Numbered from the stretch's first letter, positions 38,972 through 47,926 are shown. The stretch is 64,000 nt of DNA from Leucothrix arctica (GCF_003172895.1 NZ_QGKL01000039.1:248001-312000), one strand, 5' to 3'. Numbers and translations: made by a program. The notes: generated by a model from the sequence alone, not told the origin.

Positions 38972-39049
38972 ATGAAGCCAGTCGAGCAATCTGCCCTTAA
39001 CGGGACGGGTTATTTCTGGCTGGGTTATTTTTACGTATTTAACGAATAG
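38972..39049 (+). CDS. Aromatic-rich leader peptide of the DAHP synthase attenuator
   Basis: A 25-codon frame starting MKPVEQS and ending GYFWLGYFYVFNE. An in-frame ATG at 38945 would make it 34 codons. Eight of its last 13 codons specify Tyr, Phe or Trp. A cluster like this, just before a terminator and a gene of aromatic amino acid synthesis, is the hallmark of ribosome-mediated attenuation. Neither start has a strong ribosome site. Confidence 0.75.
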   Translation: MKPVEQSALNGTGYFWLGYFYVFNE

Positions 39050-39132
39050 ATCGCTACGTAAATTGTGTAGGCGGTCCTGGACCGCCTAAGAGAGAACCCC
39101 GATAGGCAGTCTGCTTATCGGGGTTTTTTTTG
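39030..39132 (+). promoter_or_regulatory. Transcription attenuator upstream of DAHP synthase
   Basis: Segments in order: 39030-39037 can pair with 39055-39062 (TTTACGTA/TACGTAAA); 39069-39075 pairs with 39081-39087 (AGGCGGT/ACCGCCT); 39095-39108 pairs with 39112-39125 as a strong terminator (AACCCCGAT/ATCGGGGTT), followed by eight T in all. The second arm of the middle hairpin (GCCTA) can instead pair with TAGGC at 39103-39107, which would break the terminator. These are the parts needed for a switch between terminator and antiterminator, governed by ribosome stalling at the aromatic codons. Confidence 0.75.
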
Positions 39133-39148
39133 GATTGAGGAAAAGGAA

Positions 39149-40243
39149 ATGAACAACAATATTTTAGAGGACTTGAACGTGCTAAGTACAGAACGACTAG
39201 TTACACCAGCTGAGCTTAAAGAGATTATTCCAGTCTCAGAAGCGGGCATGAAAACCGTCACAGAAGGTCGTAAAACGATCAAACGTATTTTGGACCGTAC
39301 CGATCCGCGTTTATTCCTAGTGGTTGGGCCTTGCTCTATCCATGACCCAGAAGCTGCAATTGACTACGCAAAACGACTGCAAGTTCTGGCAGAAGAAGTC
39401 TCTGATACCCTCTACTTAGTTATGCGTGTTTACTTCGAAAAACCTCGTACTACGGTAGGTTGGAAAGGTCTGATTAATGATCCACACTTAGATAACTCTT
39501 TCGATATTGCTGAAGGCTTAAGTACAGGACGTAGACTTCTGACTGACCTTGCTGAGATGGGAATACCAACATCGACAGAAGCGCTTGACCCTGTTTCACC
39601 TCAATACTTGCAAGACTTGATCAGCTGGAGCGCAATTGGTGCACGTACGACCGAGTCACAAACTCACCGTGAAATGGCATCTGGTTTATCGTCTGCAGTT
39701 GGTTTCAAAAATGGCACGGATGGTGGTTTAACCGTCGCCCTGAATGCACTTCAGTCAGCTTCTGCACCGCACCGCTTCCTTGGTATTGACCATGAAGGCC
39801 AAGTTTCTGTGGTTCATACTCGCGGTAATCAACACGCACACATTGTATTGCGCGGTGGTAACAAGGGTAGTAACTACGATGCAGCAAGTGTTGCAGAGTG
39901 TGAAACGGCAATGGAAAATGCAGGTCATACCGCCAACATTATGATTGATTGCAGTCATGCAAATTCTGATAAAGACCACAACCGTCAGCGTAATGTTATG
40001 CAAGATGTAGGACAACAGATTGAAGAGGGTAACGACTCCGTGATCGGCTTCATGGTCGAAAGTAATATCGGCGAGGGTAATCAGAAGTTGACTGATAATC
40101 TGGACGATCTTAAATATGGCGTATCGATTACCGATGCTTGCGTAGATTGGGAAACGACTGAAACGATGATTCGTGACTTACGTGTGCAAGTGAAGGATGT
40201 TTTGACATCACGCACAGTTCAGTTGGCGAAGAAGGTTGCTTGA
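39149..40243 (+). CDS. 3-deoxy-7-phosphoheptulonate (DAHP) synthase, AroF/G/H type
   Basis: 364 residues, the usual length of class I alpha DAHP synthases. Clear motifs are LFLVVGPCSIHDPEAA, MRVYFEKPRTTVGWKG, GARTTESQTHRE and MIDCSHANSDK. It condenses phosphoenolpyruvate and erythrose-4-phosphate in the first step of aromatic synthesis. The isozyme class (which amino acid inhibits it) cannot be read with confidence. Control is by an aromatic-codon leader and terminator just upstream. GAGGAAAAGGAA precedes the ATG. Confidence 0.95.
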   Translation: MNNNILEDLNVLSTERLVTPAELKEIIPVSEAGMKTVTEGRKTIKRILDRTDPRLFLVVGPCSIHDPEAAIDYAKRLQVLAEEVSDTLYLVMRVYFEKPRTTVGWKGLINDPHLDNSFDIAEGLSTGRRLLTDLAEMGIPTSTEALDPVSPQYLQDLISWSAIGARTTESQTHREMASGLSSAVGFKNGTDGGLTVALNALQSASAPHRFLGIDHEGQVSVVHTRGNQHAHIVLRGGNKGSNYDAASVAECETAMENAGHTANIMIDCSHANSDKDHNRQRNVMQDVGQQIEEGNDSVIGFMVESNIGEGNQKLTDNLDDLKYGVSITDACVDWETTETMIRDLRVQVKDVLTSRTVQLAKKVA

Positions 40244-40264
40244 TTTAACCTGACATTTACATTG

Positions 40265-40301
40265 AAAGCACCCGCATACCACTTGGCCTAGCGGGTGCTT
40301 T
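40265..40301 (+). terminator. Terminator after DAHP synthase
   Basis: An 11-base stem AAAGCACCCGC (40265-40275) with GCGGGTGCTTT (40291-40301), T-ended. It also faces the end of the convergent alaE gene and may work in both directions. Confidence 0.85.
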
Positions 40302-40344
40302 ATCAATTTAATACCAGTCATTTTAGGTGTGTTTTTAAACGTAC

Positions 40345-40758
40345 TTAGGGTGTTGTAACCCCAGTCCAAGCACGAACCTTCTCAAGGTAGAGACCAAAAG
40401 GACGGCTGATGACCAACATAATGAGCGACACTGATGCCATTAGAGTGAGTATTTCACTGCCATCTGCACCCGCTATGACAAGCGTTATCGCATAGATAGG
40501 AAGTTGGAAAGACATGAATGCAAGGCTATCGATAAGGGTCTTGCTCCAGACGTTTGTTGGGTTGGTGACTTTGAAGGCCCAGTCACGCCATACCCCATAA
40601 GGGCGGCCTGTTAATACCATCATTGGGATCATGATCAGGCGCGTTGTCAACATTTCGCTAAAGGCCATGCCGGCAATAAATATTTCTGTGGTTGCTGCGA
40701 GAATAGTGAAGAAGACGACTGTGGCGACAGTGTCGATGATGAAGCTGCGCATTTTCAT
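40345..40758 (-). CDS. alaE: L-alanine exporter AlaE
   Basis: 137 residues, four hydrophobic segments. It opens with FIIDTVATVVFFTILAA and carries GRPYGVWRDW and SRPFGLYLEKVRAW, typical of the AlaE family, which exports L-alanine when it builds up in the cell. Single gene, convergent with DAHP synthase. Confidence 0.9.
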   Translation of the reverse strand: MKMRSFIIDTVATVVFFTILAATTEIFIAGMAFSEMLTTRLIMIPMMVLTGRPYGVWRDWAFKVTNPTNVWSKTLIDSLAFMSFQLPIYAITLVIAGADGSEILTLMASVSLIMLVISRPFGLYLEKVRAWTGVTTP

Positions 40759-40949
40759 TGAGTTGGTTCATTTGAGGTGTTTAGAGTCGCGAGGCTATCG
40801 ACTCTCTAAATTGCTCAAACCCTATCATGCCCATTAGGTGATAAGTAGTCTCATCAATTTAATGCTGATTTTGCAGCACGATATTCTGTTACGGCTGGCG
40901 AAATGCTTACTCGATCCGCTTGTTACTCTTTGGTTACTTATTAAATATA

Positions 40950-40964
40950 GAGCGGTAACCGCTC
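40950..40964. promoter_or_regulatory. Palindrome GAGCGGTAACCGCTC, candidate activator site 1
   Basis: A 15-base palindrome about 100 bases before the histidine kinase gene. Two closely related palindromes lie before the ABC operon at 45373 and 45405. No sigma-54 promoter was seen next to this copy, so here it may mediate autoregulation. Confidence 0.65.
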
Positions 40965-41055
40965 ATGTCTTGTGTTAGTGTTAGCTTGAACTTGGTGTTT
41001 TCTGTCTTTTATACCCCGTTAATAAGATGTTACACCGAATACTTGGAGATGATTC

Positions 41056-42732
41056 TTGAAATCTTACTTACACCAATTAACGTTGGTGAAACGTTATTTG
41101 TGGGTGTCTTTAAGTCTCACAGTCATTCCACTCGTCATTATTGTTGCGTTGTATGATGGCCACAATGCCTCCCTTGCTAATCGTCTGCTGCTTGAAAAAA
41201 CAGAGGGAGAGATTCAAGCAACCGTTGTAAAGCTAGAAAGTTTTATCGACGTTCAAATCAAAAGGCTAAATGACCTAGCAGACCTGCAAGTGTTTGATAG
41301 TGTGTTTAACCGACAACTTCAAACACCTATTTTTTCTGAACAGTTGTTAGATTTTTTATATTTTGAAACTAGTGATGTCGATATATATAGCATTGAATTC
41401 TATGATGACAATGGGCTGTTTTTGTCATCCCTACCAAAGTCTAATGAAAAGGTTAACTACCTTCGTGAGTCAGGAACTCAAGTCGACCTAGTCACTGTGT
41501 CTGACCCAGTTTTACCGAGTTCTGGAAAGCCTGGGTGGTTTCATATTTATAAACGTGTGATTCGTAGAGCTGAAACGATTGGAACTATAGCCTTGAAGGT
41601 TAGGTTGAGTTCATTAACTGAAAAAACAGCCTCTCTTTATCATGCTGGTATCTACGAACCTGTCATTTTTACGCCTAATAAGAAGTCATTAAATACAGTC
41701 GGCACTGTCATAAATCATGAAGTTTCGCTCATTAACTCCCAGACCTTTATGGCTGGTTGGCATATTGGTTTAAAACAAAATAGTCAGCCGGTTGTGAAAA
41801 CAGGAGTTAGGCATTGGTTACTATTTTTAGTGCTGCTAATGGCGGTCGGCATTATTTCACTTTTTTTAAGTATGTCCCGACGATTGGCTAGCTGGGTAAT
41901 TCCGTTAAGTGATGGTGCTAGAGCGATCTCAAGAGGAGAGCTAAACGTCAAAGTAGCAGAGGATGGACCGGGAGAGTTAGGTATGTTGGCACGTTCGTTT
42001 AATGATATGAGTGATCAGCTAAGCTCAATGATCGAATCACGAGTAGATGTAGAACGAAGAGCGGCACTGGGTAATTTAGCGACTGGAATAGCGCATGAAA
42101 TTCGTAATCCATTAGCGACCATAGGGACAACGGTTCATGGTTTGATTGGTTCTGAAAAGAGCCCAGAACGAAAAAAAATGTTAGAGGCCGTGGATGACGA
42201 AATCATACGTACGGATGCAATCGTAGAAGAGTTCATGAACTATGCGCGTCCACGTGAACCAAAAATGGAAACAGTCTCGATCAGTGACGTCTTTGATCAT
42301 GTAAAAATATTGGTTTCAGCAACCGCTTTAGAGTCAGACGTTGAAATTAATTTGTTAGGCCAACGGTCTTTAATGGTGTTTGCTGACTTAGGGCACTTAA
42401 GGCAAGTATTGATGAACATTATTTTCAATGCATTGCAGGCTATGCCAAATGGGGGGCATTTACGCTTAAGAGCGGTGGCCAAAGGAGATGTTGCTGAGAT
42501 TACTATTTCTGACACAGGTATCGGTATAGACGCTGATAAGTTAGCAAGCGTACAGCAGCCATTTTTCACCACTAAAAGAAGTGGTACAGGTTTAGGTTTA
42601 TCAATATGTGCCCAATTGATTCAGTCCAATAATGGCTCATTAGATATTGATAGCCACCCAGGGGTCGGTACAACCGTCACCATAAGCCTCCCTTTGTTAA
42701 ACAGTAATGATTTAGAAGGTGGCAATAAATGA
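41056..42732 (+). CDS. Sensor histidine kinase (NtrB-like) of a three-component system
   Basis: 558 residues from a TTG with GGAGAT eight bases before it. Two membrane helices (about 14-33 and 253-272) flank a periplasmic sensor region of some 220 residues. Then come HAMP, HisKA (H347 in GIAHEIRNPLATIG) and the ATPase domain (NALQAMPNGG, SDTGIGI, GTGLGLSICAQL). The stop overlaps the next start in ATGA. It should phosphorylate the neighbouring sigma-54 activator. Confidence 0.92.
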   Translation: MKSYLHQLTLVKRYLWVSLSLTVIPLVIIVALYDGHNASLANRLLLEKTEGEIQATVVKLESFIDVQIKRLNDLADLQVFDSVFNRQLQTPIFSEQLLDFLYFETSDVDIYSIEFYDDNGLFLSSLPKSNEKVNYLRESGTQVDLVTVSDPVLPSSGKPGWFHIYKRVIRRAETIGTIALKVRLSSLTEKTASLYHAGIYEPVIFTPNKKSLNTVGTVINHEVSLINSQTFMAGWHIGLKQNSQPVVKTGVRHWLLFLVLLMAVGIISLFLSMSRRLASWVIPLSDGARAISRGELNVKVAEDGPGELGMLARSFNDMSDQLSSMIESRVDVERRAALGNLATGIAHEIRNPLATIGTTVHGLIGSEKSPERKKMLEAVDDEIIRTDAIVEEFMNYARPREPKMETVSISDVFDHVKILVSATALESDVEINLLGQRSLMVFADLGHLRQVLMNIIFNALQAMPNGGHLRLRAVAKGDVAEITISDTGIGIDADKLASVQQPFFTTKRSGTGLGLSICAQLIQSNNGSLDIDSHPGVGTTVTISLPLLNSNDLEGGNK

Positions 42733-44063
42733 GTTCAATAAAATGCTTAATTATTGATGATGAAGTTCAGTTGGCAAAGTCACTGTCTTACACGTTAAAT
42801 TTGTCTGATATTAGTTGTATTGAGGCATATGACGGGAGTAGTGGTTTAGAGGCGTTGCAAGAGCATCGACCAGATATTGTTTTATTAGATTTAAGATTAC
42901 CTGATATGTCGGGCTTGGAAGTATTAGCAAAAATAACTCAGTTGAGTTTAGACATTCCTGTGATCATGATTTCGGCTCATGGACAAACCAAAGATGCGGT
43001 CAGTGCGATAAAACAAGGTGCTGTTGATTACTTAACTAAACCATTTGATGTTGAGGATCTTGTGCGGTTAATCAATAGAACCTTGACTCAAAAGCGTTTG
43101 ACTAAAGAGGTTCAGTATCATCGTAAGAAAGTAATATCTTCACAAACCTTAATTGGTGAAAGTCAGATTATGCGAACGTTGGTTGCTGACCTAGAAAATA
43201 TAGCGAAAAGTAAGGCTAGAACCATTTTACTCAGTGGAGAAACGGGGGTTGGTAAAACTATTGTTGCTAAAGAAATCCATAATAAATCAGACAACAAAAA
43301 CTCACCCTTTGTAGAGATTAACTGTTCATCATTACCCGAAAACCTCATTGAAGCAGAGTTATTCGGTGTAGAAAAAGGTGCTTACACCGGAGCCAATTCA
43401 ACGCGTGTTGGATTAGTTGAAGTAGCAGAAAAAGGCACACTATTCTTAGATGAAATAGGTGAGCTCCCCTTAAATTTACAAGCTAAGTTATTAACGTTAT
43501 TGGAGTCTTGGACCTACAGAGCCGTTGGTTCAACGCGAGAAAAAAAGGCCGATATTCGTGTCATTGTAGCGACAAATCGAAACCTTGAAGAAAGTGTAGA
43601 GAAAGGTGAGTTTCGGAAAGATCTATTTTTCAGGTTAAATATTATTCCTATTGAAGTACCTGCATTACGCTATCGAGGTGATGATATTTGGTTGCTTGCA
43701 AACTGCTTTGCCGAGCGTTTATCAAGTCGTGAAGGGTGTTTGCCTTTGGTGATGCCTAATAATATTCGAGTCATTTTTGAAAAATATGATTGGCCTGGAA
43801 ACGTTAGAGAACTAAAAAATATTATTGAAAGATTAACGATCTTATACCCGAATAAAACGATCATACCGGCATGGTTGCCGATAGATCTAAGAGGCTCTCC
43901 CAGTAAGAGCGATAACATTAAAGATGCCATCCATGATGCTGAAAGGGAGTTAGTGCAGAGAGCGTTAGGAGAATGCGATGGCAAAAAAGGGTTAACGGCT
44001 GAAAAACTAGGTATCTCTCGTCATGCATTGAAGCGTCGTATACAAAAACTAGGTCTAGAGTGA
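42729..44063 (+). CDS. NtrC-family sigma-54-dependent response regulator
   Basis: 444 residues. The receiver domain has D54 (VLLDLRLPD). The AAA+ domain has Walker A (SGETGVGKT), the sigma-54 contact loop GAYTGA and Walker B (LFLDEIGEL). A Fis-type helix-turn-helix ends the protein (KKGLTAEKLGISRHALKRRI). The GAYTGA loop indicates activation of -24/-12 promoters, and one lies before the ABC operon downstream. Overlaps both neighbours, so kinase, regulator and binding protein form one unit. Confidence 0.94.
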   Translation: MSSIKCLIIDDEVQLAKSLSYTLNLSDISCIEAYDGSSGLEALQEHRPDIVLLDLRLPDMSGLEVLAKITQLSLDIPVIMISAHGQTKDAVSAIKQGAVDYLTKPFDVEDLVRLINRTLTQKRLTKEVQYHRKKVISSQTLIGESQIMRTLVADLENIAKSKARTILLSGETGVGKTIVAKEIHNKSDNKNSPFVEINCSSLPENLIEAELFGVEKGAYTGANSTRVGLVEVAEKGTLFLDEIGELPLNLQAKLLTLLESWTYRAVGSTREKKADIRVIVATNRNLEESVEKGEFRKDLFFRLNIIPIEVPALRYRGDDIWLLANCFAERLSSREGCLPLVMPNNIRVIFEKYDWPGNVRELKNIIERLTILYPNKTIIPAWLPIDLRGSPSKSDNIKDAIHDAERELVQRALGECDGKKGLTAEKLGISRHALKRRIQKLGLE

Positions 44064-45325
44064 TTTATCCGATGATGAAACTAAGAAATCAAAACTGTCT
44101 GAGGTTGCTTCTGTATTGTTTGATGACATTTCAATTATTAACAAATGCTGTAGCTGCTACCGATACAACCACTGATGTTGTGAAAGTCGGCTGCTTGTAT
44201 CCGCTGATAGGGCCCGGCGGACTATACGGTCGAGACAGTGTTGCCGCGATTAAAATTGCTTTAGACGACTTAAAAAATTCAACTCAATATGATTATCCGA
44301 CGTTAGAAGTTTTGCTGGGTGATACCCGTTCCAAGTCATTGCGAGCGGTACACATTGCCCGTGGTTTTATCAAGGATGACAATGTCGACTTTTTGTGTGG
44401 TGTAGTGAGTTCAAAAATCGCATTAGAAGTGACTGAAGTTGCAAAAGAAAATGAGGTGTTTTTTATTGGTACAGACCATGCATCACCGCGTTTGATTGAT
44501 GAAATGTTACATCCTTATTATTTTCGAGTTAGCAATGGAACAAGGCAATCCATGCAAGCTGGGGCAAAATATATTAAACAAAACTATTCTCACAAACCTA
44601 ACTTAAAAATTGCTTTTATTGGCCCAGATTATGATTACGGTTATCAGGCATGGGAAGACTTGCGGTTTTTCTTAAAAAAAGAAAAAGTACCGTTTGAAAT
44701 TGTAGGTGAATACTGGCCAAAATTATTTGAAACAGACTACTCAATCTATGTACATGAGTTGAACGCAAGTCAGCCTGACATCGTTGTAAATGGTCATTGG
44801 GGACAAGACTTTGTTACCTTTATTAAACAAGCTAAGCCTTTAGGTTTGTTTGATAATGCCAACATTATGAATTTTGATGCGGGTGGTAACTACGCAACCT
44901 TAGTGGCGATGGGAGACGATATGCCAATAGGTTTGGTTTTGTCCGCTAGGCATCATGTTAATTGGCCTGAAACAGAAAAAAACCGACATTTTGTAGAAAC
45001 CTTTAGAGAGCGAGTAGGGCGATACCCAAGCTATGCCGCAGAAGGTGCTTATGCCGGTATCATTGCTATTGCTGAGTCTGTGCGCTTAGCGTCCAATAAG
45101 AATGATAAAGATCAGATACGGCATAACTTAGAAAACTTAGTCGTTAATTTGCCTGAGGATCCCGCTGGATTTTCTTCTCATATGGATCCTGTTAGTCACC
45201 AAATACTACAAGTCCAAGCTATAGGGAAAACGGTTCTCAATAATGAATATAAACCCGCCAAAGTACTTTTGGGTGATTGGTTTATACACTTTCCTAGTAA
45301 GCAGCTTCCTGCTGTATCCAACTAA
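44060..45325 (+). CDS. Branched-chain-type periplasmic binding protein linked to the two-component system
   Basis: 421 residues from a GTG overlapping the regulator stop (GTGA); an ATG at 44072 is an alternative. The signal peptide ends near VAA. The body is a type I periplasmic fold (VKVGCLYPLIGPGGLYGRDS, RVSNGTRQSMQAGAKYI, AFIGPDYDYGYQ). It sits in the kinase-regulator operon, and the ABC operon has its own binding protein. It may therefore present ligand to the kinase; a role in transport is not excluded. Confidence 0.85.
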   Translation: MIYPMMKLRNQNCLRLLLYCLMTFQLLTNAVAATDTTTDVVKVGCLYPLIGPGGLYGRDSVAAIKIALDDLKNSTQYDYPTLEVLLGDTRSKSLRAVHIARGFIKDDNVDFLCGVVSSKIALEVTEVAKENEVFFIGTDHASPRLIDEMLHPYYFRVSNGTRQSMQAGAKYIKQNYSHKPNLKIAFIGPDYDYGYQAWEDLRFFLKKEKVPFEIVGEYWPKLFETDYSIYVHELNASQPDIVVNGHWGQDFVTFIKQAKPLGLFDNANIMNFDAGGNYATLVAMGDDMPIGLVLSARHHVNWPETEKNRHFVETFRERVGRYPSYAAEGAYAGIIAIAESVRLASNKNDKDQIRHNLENLVVNLPEDPAGFSSHMDPVSHQILQVQAIGKTVLNNEYKPAKVLLGDWFIHFPSKQLPAVSN

Positions 45326-45372
45326 ATAACTCCCTTTTTAAGAAGCAGCGCTCGCTTTATATAATCTCAGAT

Positions 45373-45387
45373 GAGCGGCTACCGCTC
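45373..45387. promoter_or_regulatory. Palindrome GAGCGGCTACCGCTC, candidate activator site 2
   Basis: Matches the palindrome at 40950 except in the central bases. Its centre is about 32 bases from the next copy, close to three helical turns, so both lie on the same face. It sits upstream of the sigma-54 promoter, as enhancer sites usually do. Confidence 0.75.
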
Positions 45388-45404
45388 GTACATAATTATA
45401 TTTC

Positions 45405-45419
45405 GAGCGATAACCGCTC
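45405..45419. promoter_or_regulatory. Palindrome GAGCGATAACCGCTC, candidate activator site 3
   Basis: The third copy, extended by one base on each side (C...G). Its centre is about 105 bases upstream of the expected transcription start, a typical distance for an NtrC-type enhancer. Confidence 0.75.
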
Positions 45420-45491
45420 GCACTTATTCTTCTTTTAGCTCAATGTAATAATAAGTTATTTTAAATCAGTGGTTTATGTTTTTATTACTGG

Positions 45492-45508
45492 TTGGCATGT
45501 TGTTTGCA
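45492..45508 (+). promoter_or_regulatory. Sigma-54 (-24/-12) promoter of the ABC importer operon
   Basis: TTGGCATGTTGTTTGCA matches the consensus TTGGCACG-N4-TTGCW at nearly every position. GG (45494) and GC (45506) are exactly 12 bases apart. Transcription should start near 45519, giving a leader of about 77 bases before the binding-protein gene. Confidence 0.85.
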
Positions 45509-45595
45509 ATGTTTATTAGTAGTACAGAAAAGAGCCGTAAAAAGCTGTTTATTATTTTCAGTATGAAGACAACATATTCCGAGGAGGAATTGATC

Positions 45596-46903
45596 ATGCA
45601 AAACAATACTCAAGTCTTGTCAAAGCGCACATCAATCTGGCTAGCCATTTTGGCTGTTTCGAGTGTCGCTGCCACTTTTTCAACGCAAGCTGTCGCAGAT
45701 GATAAAGAAGTGAAGCTCGGCATAGTTACATTCTTGTCTGGTGGAGCCGCTGGTCCTTTTGGTATTCCGGCTCGTAACGCTGCCGAGTTAATGGTCGAAT
45801 CAATTAACGCGGGTACAGTCCCAGCGCCATACTCGGCTAAAGGATTAGCGGGAGCAATGGTGACGCCGATTTATGTCGATGAGGCGAGTAAGCAGAAAGT
45901 TGCTGATTATAAAAAATTAGTCCAGAAAGATAGCGTTGACGCAATTGTTGGCTATATTTCTTCTGGAAGTTGTAAAGCTATTGCGCCAGTCGCTGAAGAA
46001 GAGAAAAAACTAACGGTACTCTTTGACTGTGGCACACCGCAAATCTTTGAAGATATTGTGACAGAGCCGAAGTACGTTTTCAGAACAGCAGCACACGCGA
46101 CAATGGATAACGTCGCCGCCGCTAAATATGTTTTGGATACGCACCCCGATGCAAAATCGATTGCCGGTATCAATCAAAACTACGCGTGGGGACAAGATTC
46201 TTGGCGTGATTTCTCAGCATCAATGGCTGTACTTAAAACTGATGTGACCACCACAACGGAACAATTTCCTAAAATATATGCAGGTCAGTACGGCTCAGAA
46301 ATTTCTGCATTATTGACGAAAAAGTCAGACATTGTTCACTCTAGTTTTTGGGGTGGAGATATGGAAGCGTTGGTTATTCAAGGTGGCGGTAGAAGCTTGT
46401 TTAAACGTAGTCAGGTAGTGCTCACTGCAGGTGAAACGGCTATTGAAGGCTTAGGCGCACAGATGCCTGATGGCACAATCATTGGTGCTCGTGGTCCCAA
46501 TGGTCCGTTAGCGCCAGATAATGCGTTAAATGATTGGTTCCAAAAAGCGTATTCAGATCGTTATGGATCAAGCCCAACATACCCTTCATACCATATGGCA
46601 CAGGCGATTTTAGGTGTTAAAGCAGCAATGGATAAAGCTGGTTCAACGGATCAAGAAGCAGTAATAGCAGCACTAAAAGGCTCTACGTTTGAATCTCCAA
46701 GCGGCACGGTTTCTATGGCGTTATCTGATGGTCATCAAGCGATTCAAGAAACGGCTTACGGTACTTATAAGTTTGATAAAGAGACTGGTAAGAGCACGTT
46801 AGTTAACATCAAACGTTATGCCGCAAACTGTGTTAATCCTCCTGAAGGCACTAAAAGTATCGACTGGATCAAATCTGGTTTTAAAGGTGCTGACTGCAAG
46901 TAA
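45596..46903 (+). CDS. ABC importer substrate-binding protein, branched-chain amino acid type
   Basis: 435 residues from the ATG at 45596, preceded by GAGGAGGAATTGATC. The frame is open further upstream to 45476, but that part holds the sigma-54 promoter and is not coding. The signal peptide ends near AVA-DD. The fold is type I (VKLGIVTFLSGGAAGPFGIPARNAAEL, GYISSGSCKAIAP, NQNYAWGQDSWRDF). The ligand is unknown; the family takes amino acids, amides, urea and aromatic acids. First gene of a five-gene importer operon. Confidence 0.9.
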   Translation: MQNNTQVLSKRTSIWLAILAVSSVAATFSTQAVADDKEVKLGIVTFLSGGAAGPFGIPARNAAELMVESINAGTVPAPYSAKGLAGAMVTPIYVDEASKQKVADYKKLVQKDSVDAIVGYISSGSCKAIAPVAEEEKKLTVLFDCGTPQIFEDIVTEPKYVFRTAAHATMDNVAAAKYVLDTHPDAKSIAGINQNYAWGQDSWRDFSASMAVLKTDVTTTTEQFPKIYAGQYGSEISALLTKKSDIVHSSFWGGDMEALVIQGGGRSLFKRSQVVLTAGETAIEGLGAQMPDGTIIGARGPNGPLAPDNALNDWFQKAYSDRYGSSPTYPSYHMAQAILGVKAAMDKAGSTDQEAVIAALKGSTFESPSGTVSMALSDGHQAIQETAYGTYKFDKETGKSTLVNIKRYAANCVNPPEGTKSIDWIKSGFKGADCK

Positions 46904-46924
46904 ATAAATGTTCGCATTTTAGAG

Positions 46925-46988
46925 CCTCTCTTTCATCAGCAGTTATTTCATTTTTACGATGTAACTGCTGACGAGTTTTACTGAGAGG
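46925..46988 (+). other. Long hairpin between binding-protein and permease genes
   Basis: CCTCTC (46925-46930) pairs with GAGAGG (46983-46988), and TCAGCAGTTA (46936-46945) with TAACTGCTGA (46962-46971). No T-run follows, so it is unlikely to be a full terminator. Its place suggests mRNA stabilisation or partial termination, giving more binding protein than permease. Confidence 0.65.
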
Positions 46989-47029
46989 TCTCTTCTCGAC
47001 TTCTATCTTATTACTTTTCAGGAGAGCAT

Positions 47030-47926
47030 ATGTTAACTGCAGTCGCTATAGCGGTAGATGGCTTGGGCTTTGCCGCCTGGCTTTTTCTATCCTCCGTTGG
47101 TTTAACACTGATTTATGGTGTTATGCGTATTTTGAACATTGCTCACGGTGGGTTTTACGCACTGGGTGCCTACTCGTCGGCATGGGCTATTGGTTTGTAT
47201 ACACAAACTGGATCAACAATCGCTTTAACTTATTTAATTATTCCATTAGCAGCTCTTGCGGTGGGTGTTATCGCTGGCTTGCTTATTGAGCGGGGCATTT
47301 TGCGCTTCATGTATGGCCGTGATGAAGTGTTAATGGTGCTAGTGACTTATGCAATTTTTCTTATCTTAGAAGATGTGACTAAGTTGATTTGGGGGACAGG
47401 TTCAATGGTCGCTTATCAACCGGCATACTTCCTAGGAACCATCGAGATTTTTGGTATCCCATACACCATCTATAAACTTTGTTTGGTTGGATTAGCCATC
47501 GTCGTCGGCGCCGTACTTTGGTGGGGATTGAACCGCACTCGTATAGGTAAACTTTTGCTCGTGGTTATTGAGGACCGAGAAATAAGTCGTGCATTAGGCA
47601 TTAATGTCACATTGTTTTTTACGGTGACCTTTGTCATCGGCGTCACCTTAGGTGCTTTGGGAGGGGCTGTGACCGCACCTCAGATTTCAGTCGTTCCAGG
47701 GATTGGTGCCGAAATTATCGTTATGGCTTTTGCCGTCATCGTGATTGGTGGAATGGGCAGTATCGGAGGCGCAATCATCGGAGCCATCTTTGTTGGTTTT
47801 GCTAGAGCCTTGTCCGTTCACCTCTACCCGCCTGCTGAACTATTTTCCATCTACCTTGTGATGGCAGTCGTCTTAGCCTTTAAACCTTATGGTCTGTTCT
47901 CATTAGCAGAAGGGAGAAAGATATGA
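47030..47926 (+). CDS. Branched-chain-type ABC importer permease, LivH family
   Basis: 298 residues, about eight membrane helices. LTLIYGVMRILNIAHGGFYALGAY is the LivH start, and EDREISRALGINV marks the ATPase-contact loop. It forms the inner-membrane channel with the next gene product. AGGAGAGCAT precedes the ATG. Overlaps the LivM-type gene in ATGA. Confidence 0.93.
   Translation: MLTAVAIAVDGLGFAAWLFLSSVGLTLIYGVMRILNIAHGGFYALGAYSSAWAIGLYTQTGSTIALTYLIIPLAALAVGVIAGLLIERGILRFMYGRDEVLMVLVTYAIFLILEDVTKLIWGTGSMVAYQPAYFLGTIEIFGIPYTIYKLCLVGLAIVVGAVLWWGLNRTRIGKLLLVVIEDREISRALGINVTLFFTVTFVIGVTLGALGGAVTAPQISVVPGIGAEIIVMAFAVIVIGGMGSIGGAIIGAIFVGFARALSVHLYPPAELFSIYLVMAVVLAFKPYGLFSLAEGRKI

Noticed and set aside
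39705-40015. Several frames opposite DAHP synthase
   Set aside because: Shadow frames of a strongly conserved gene, without ribosome sites or domains.
40890-40910. TGGC...TGC resembling a sigma-54 promoter before the histidine kinase gene
   Set aside because: GG and GC are only eight bases apart instead of 12, so it cannot serve as a -24/-12 element.
45476-45595. Extended N-terminus of the ABC binding protein
   Set aside because: It spans the sigma-54 promoter and has no ribosome site; the ATG at 45596 has GAGGAGGAATTG and gives a proper signal peptide.
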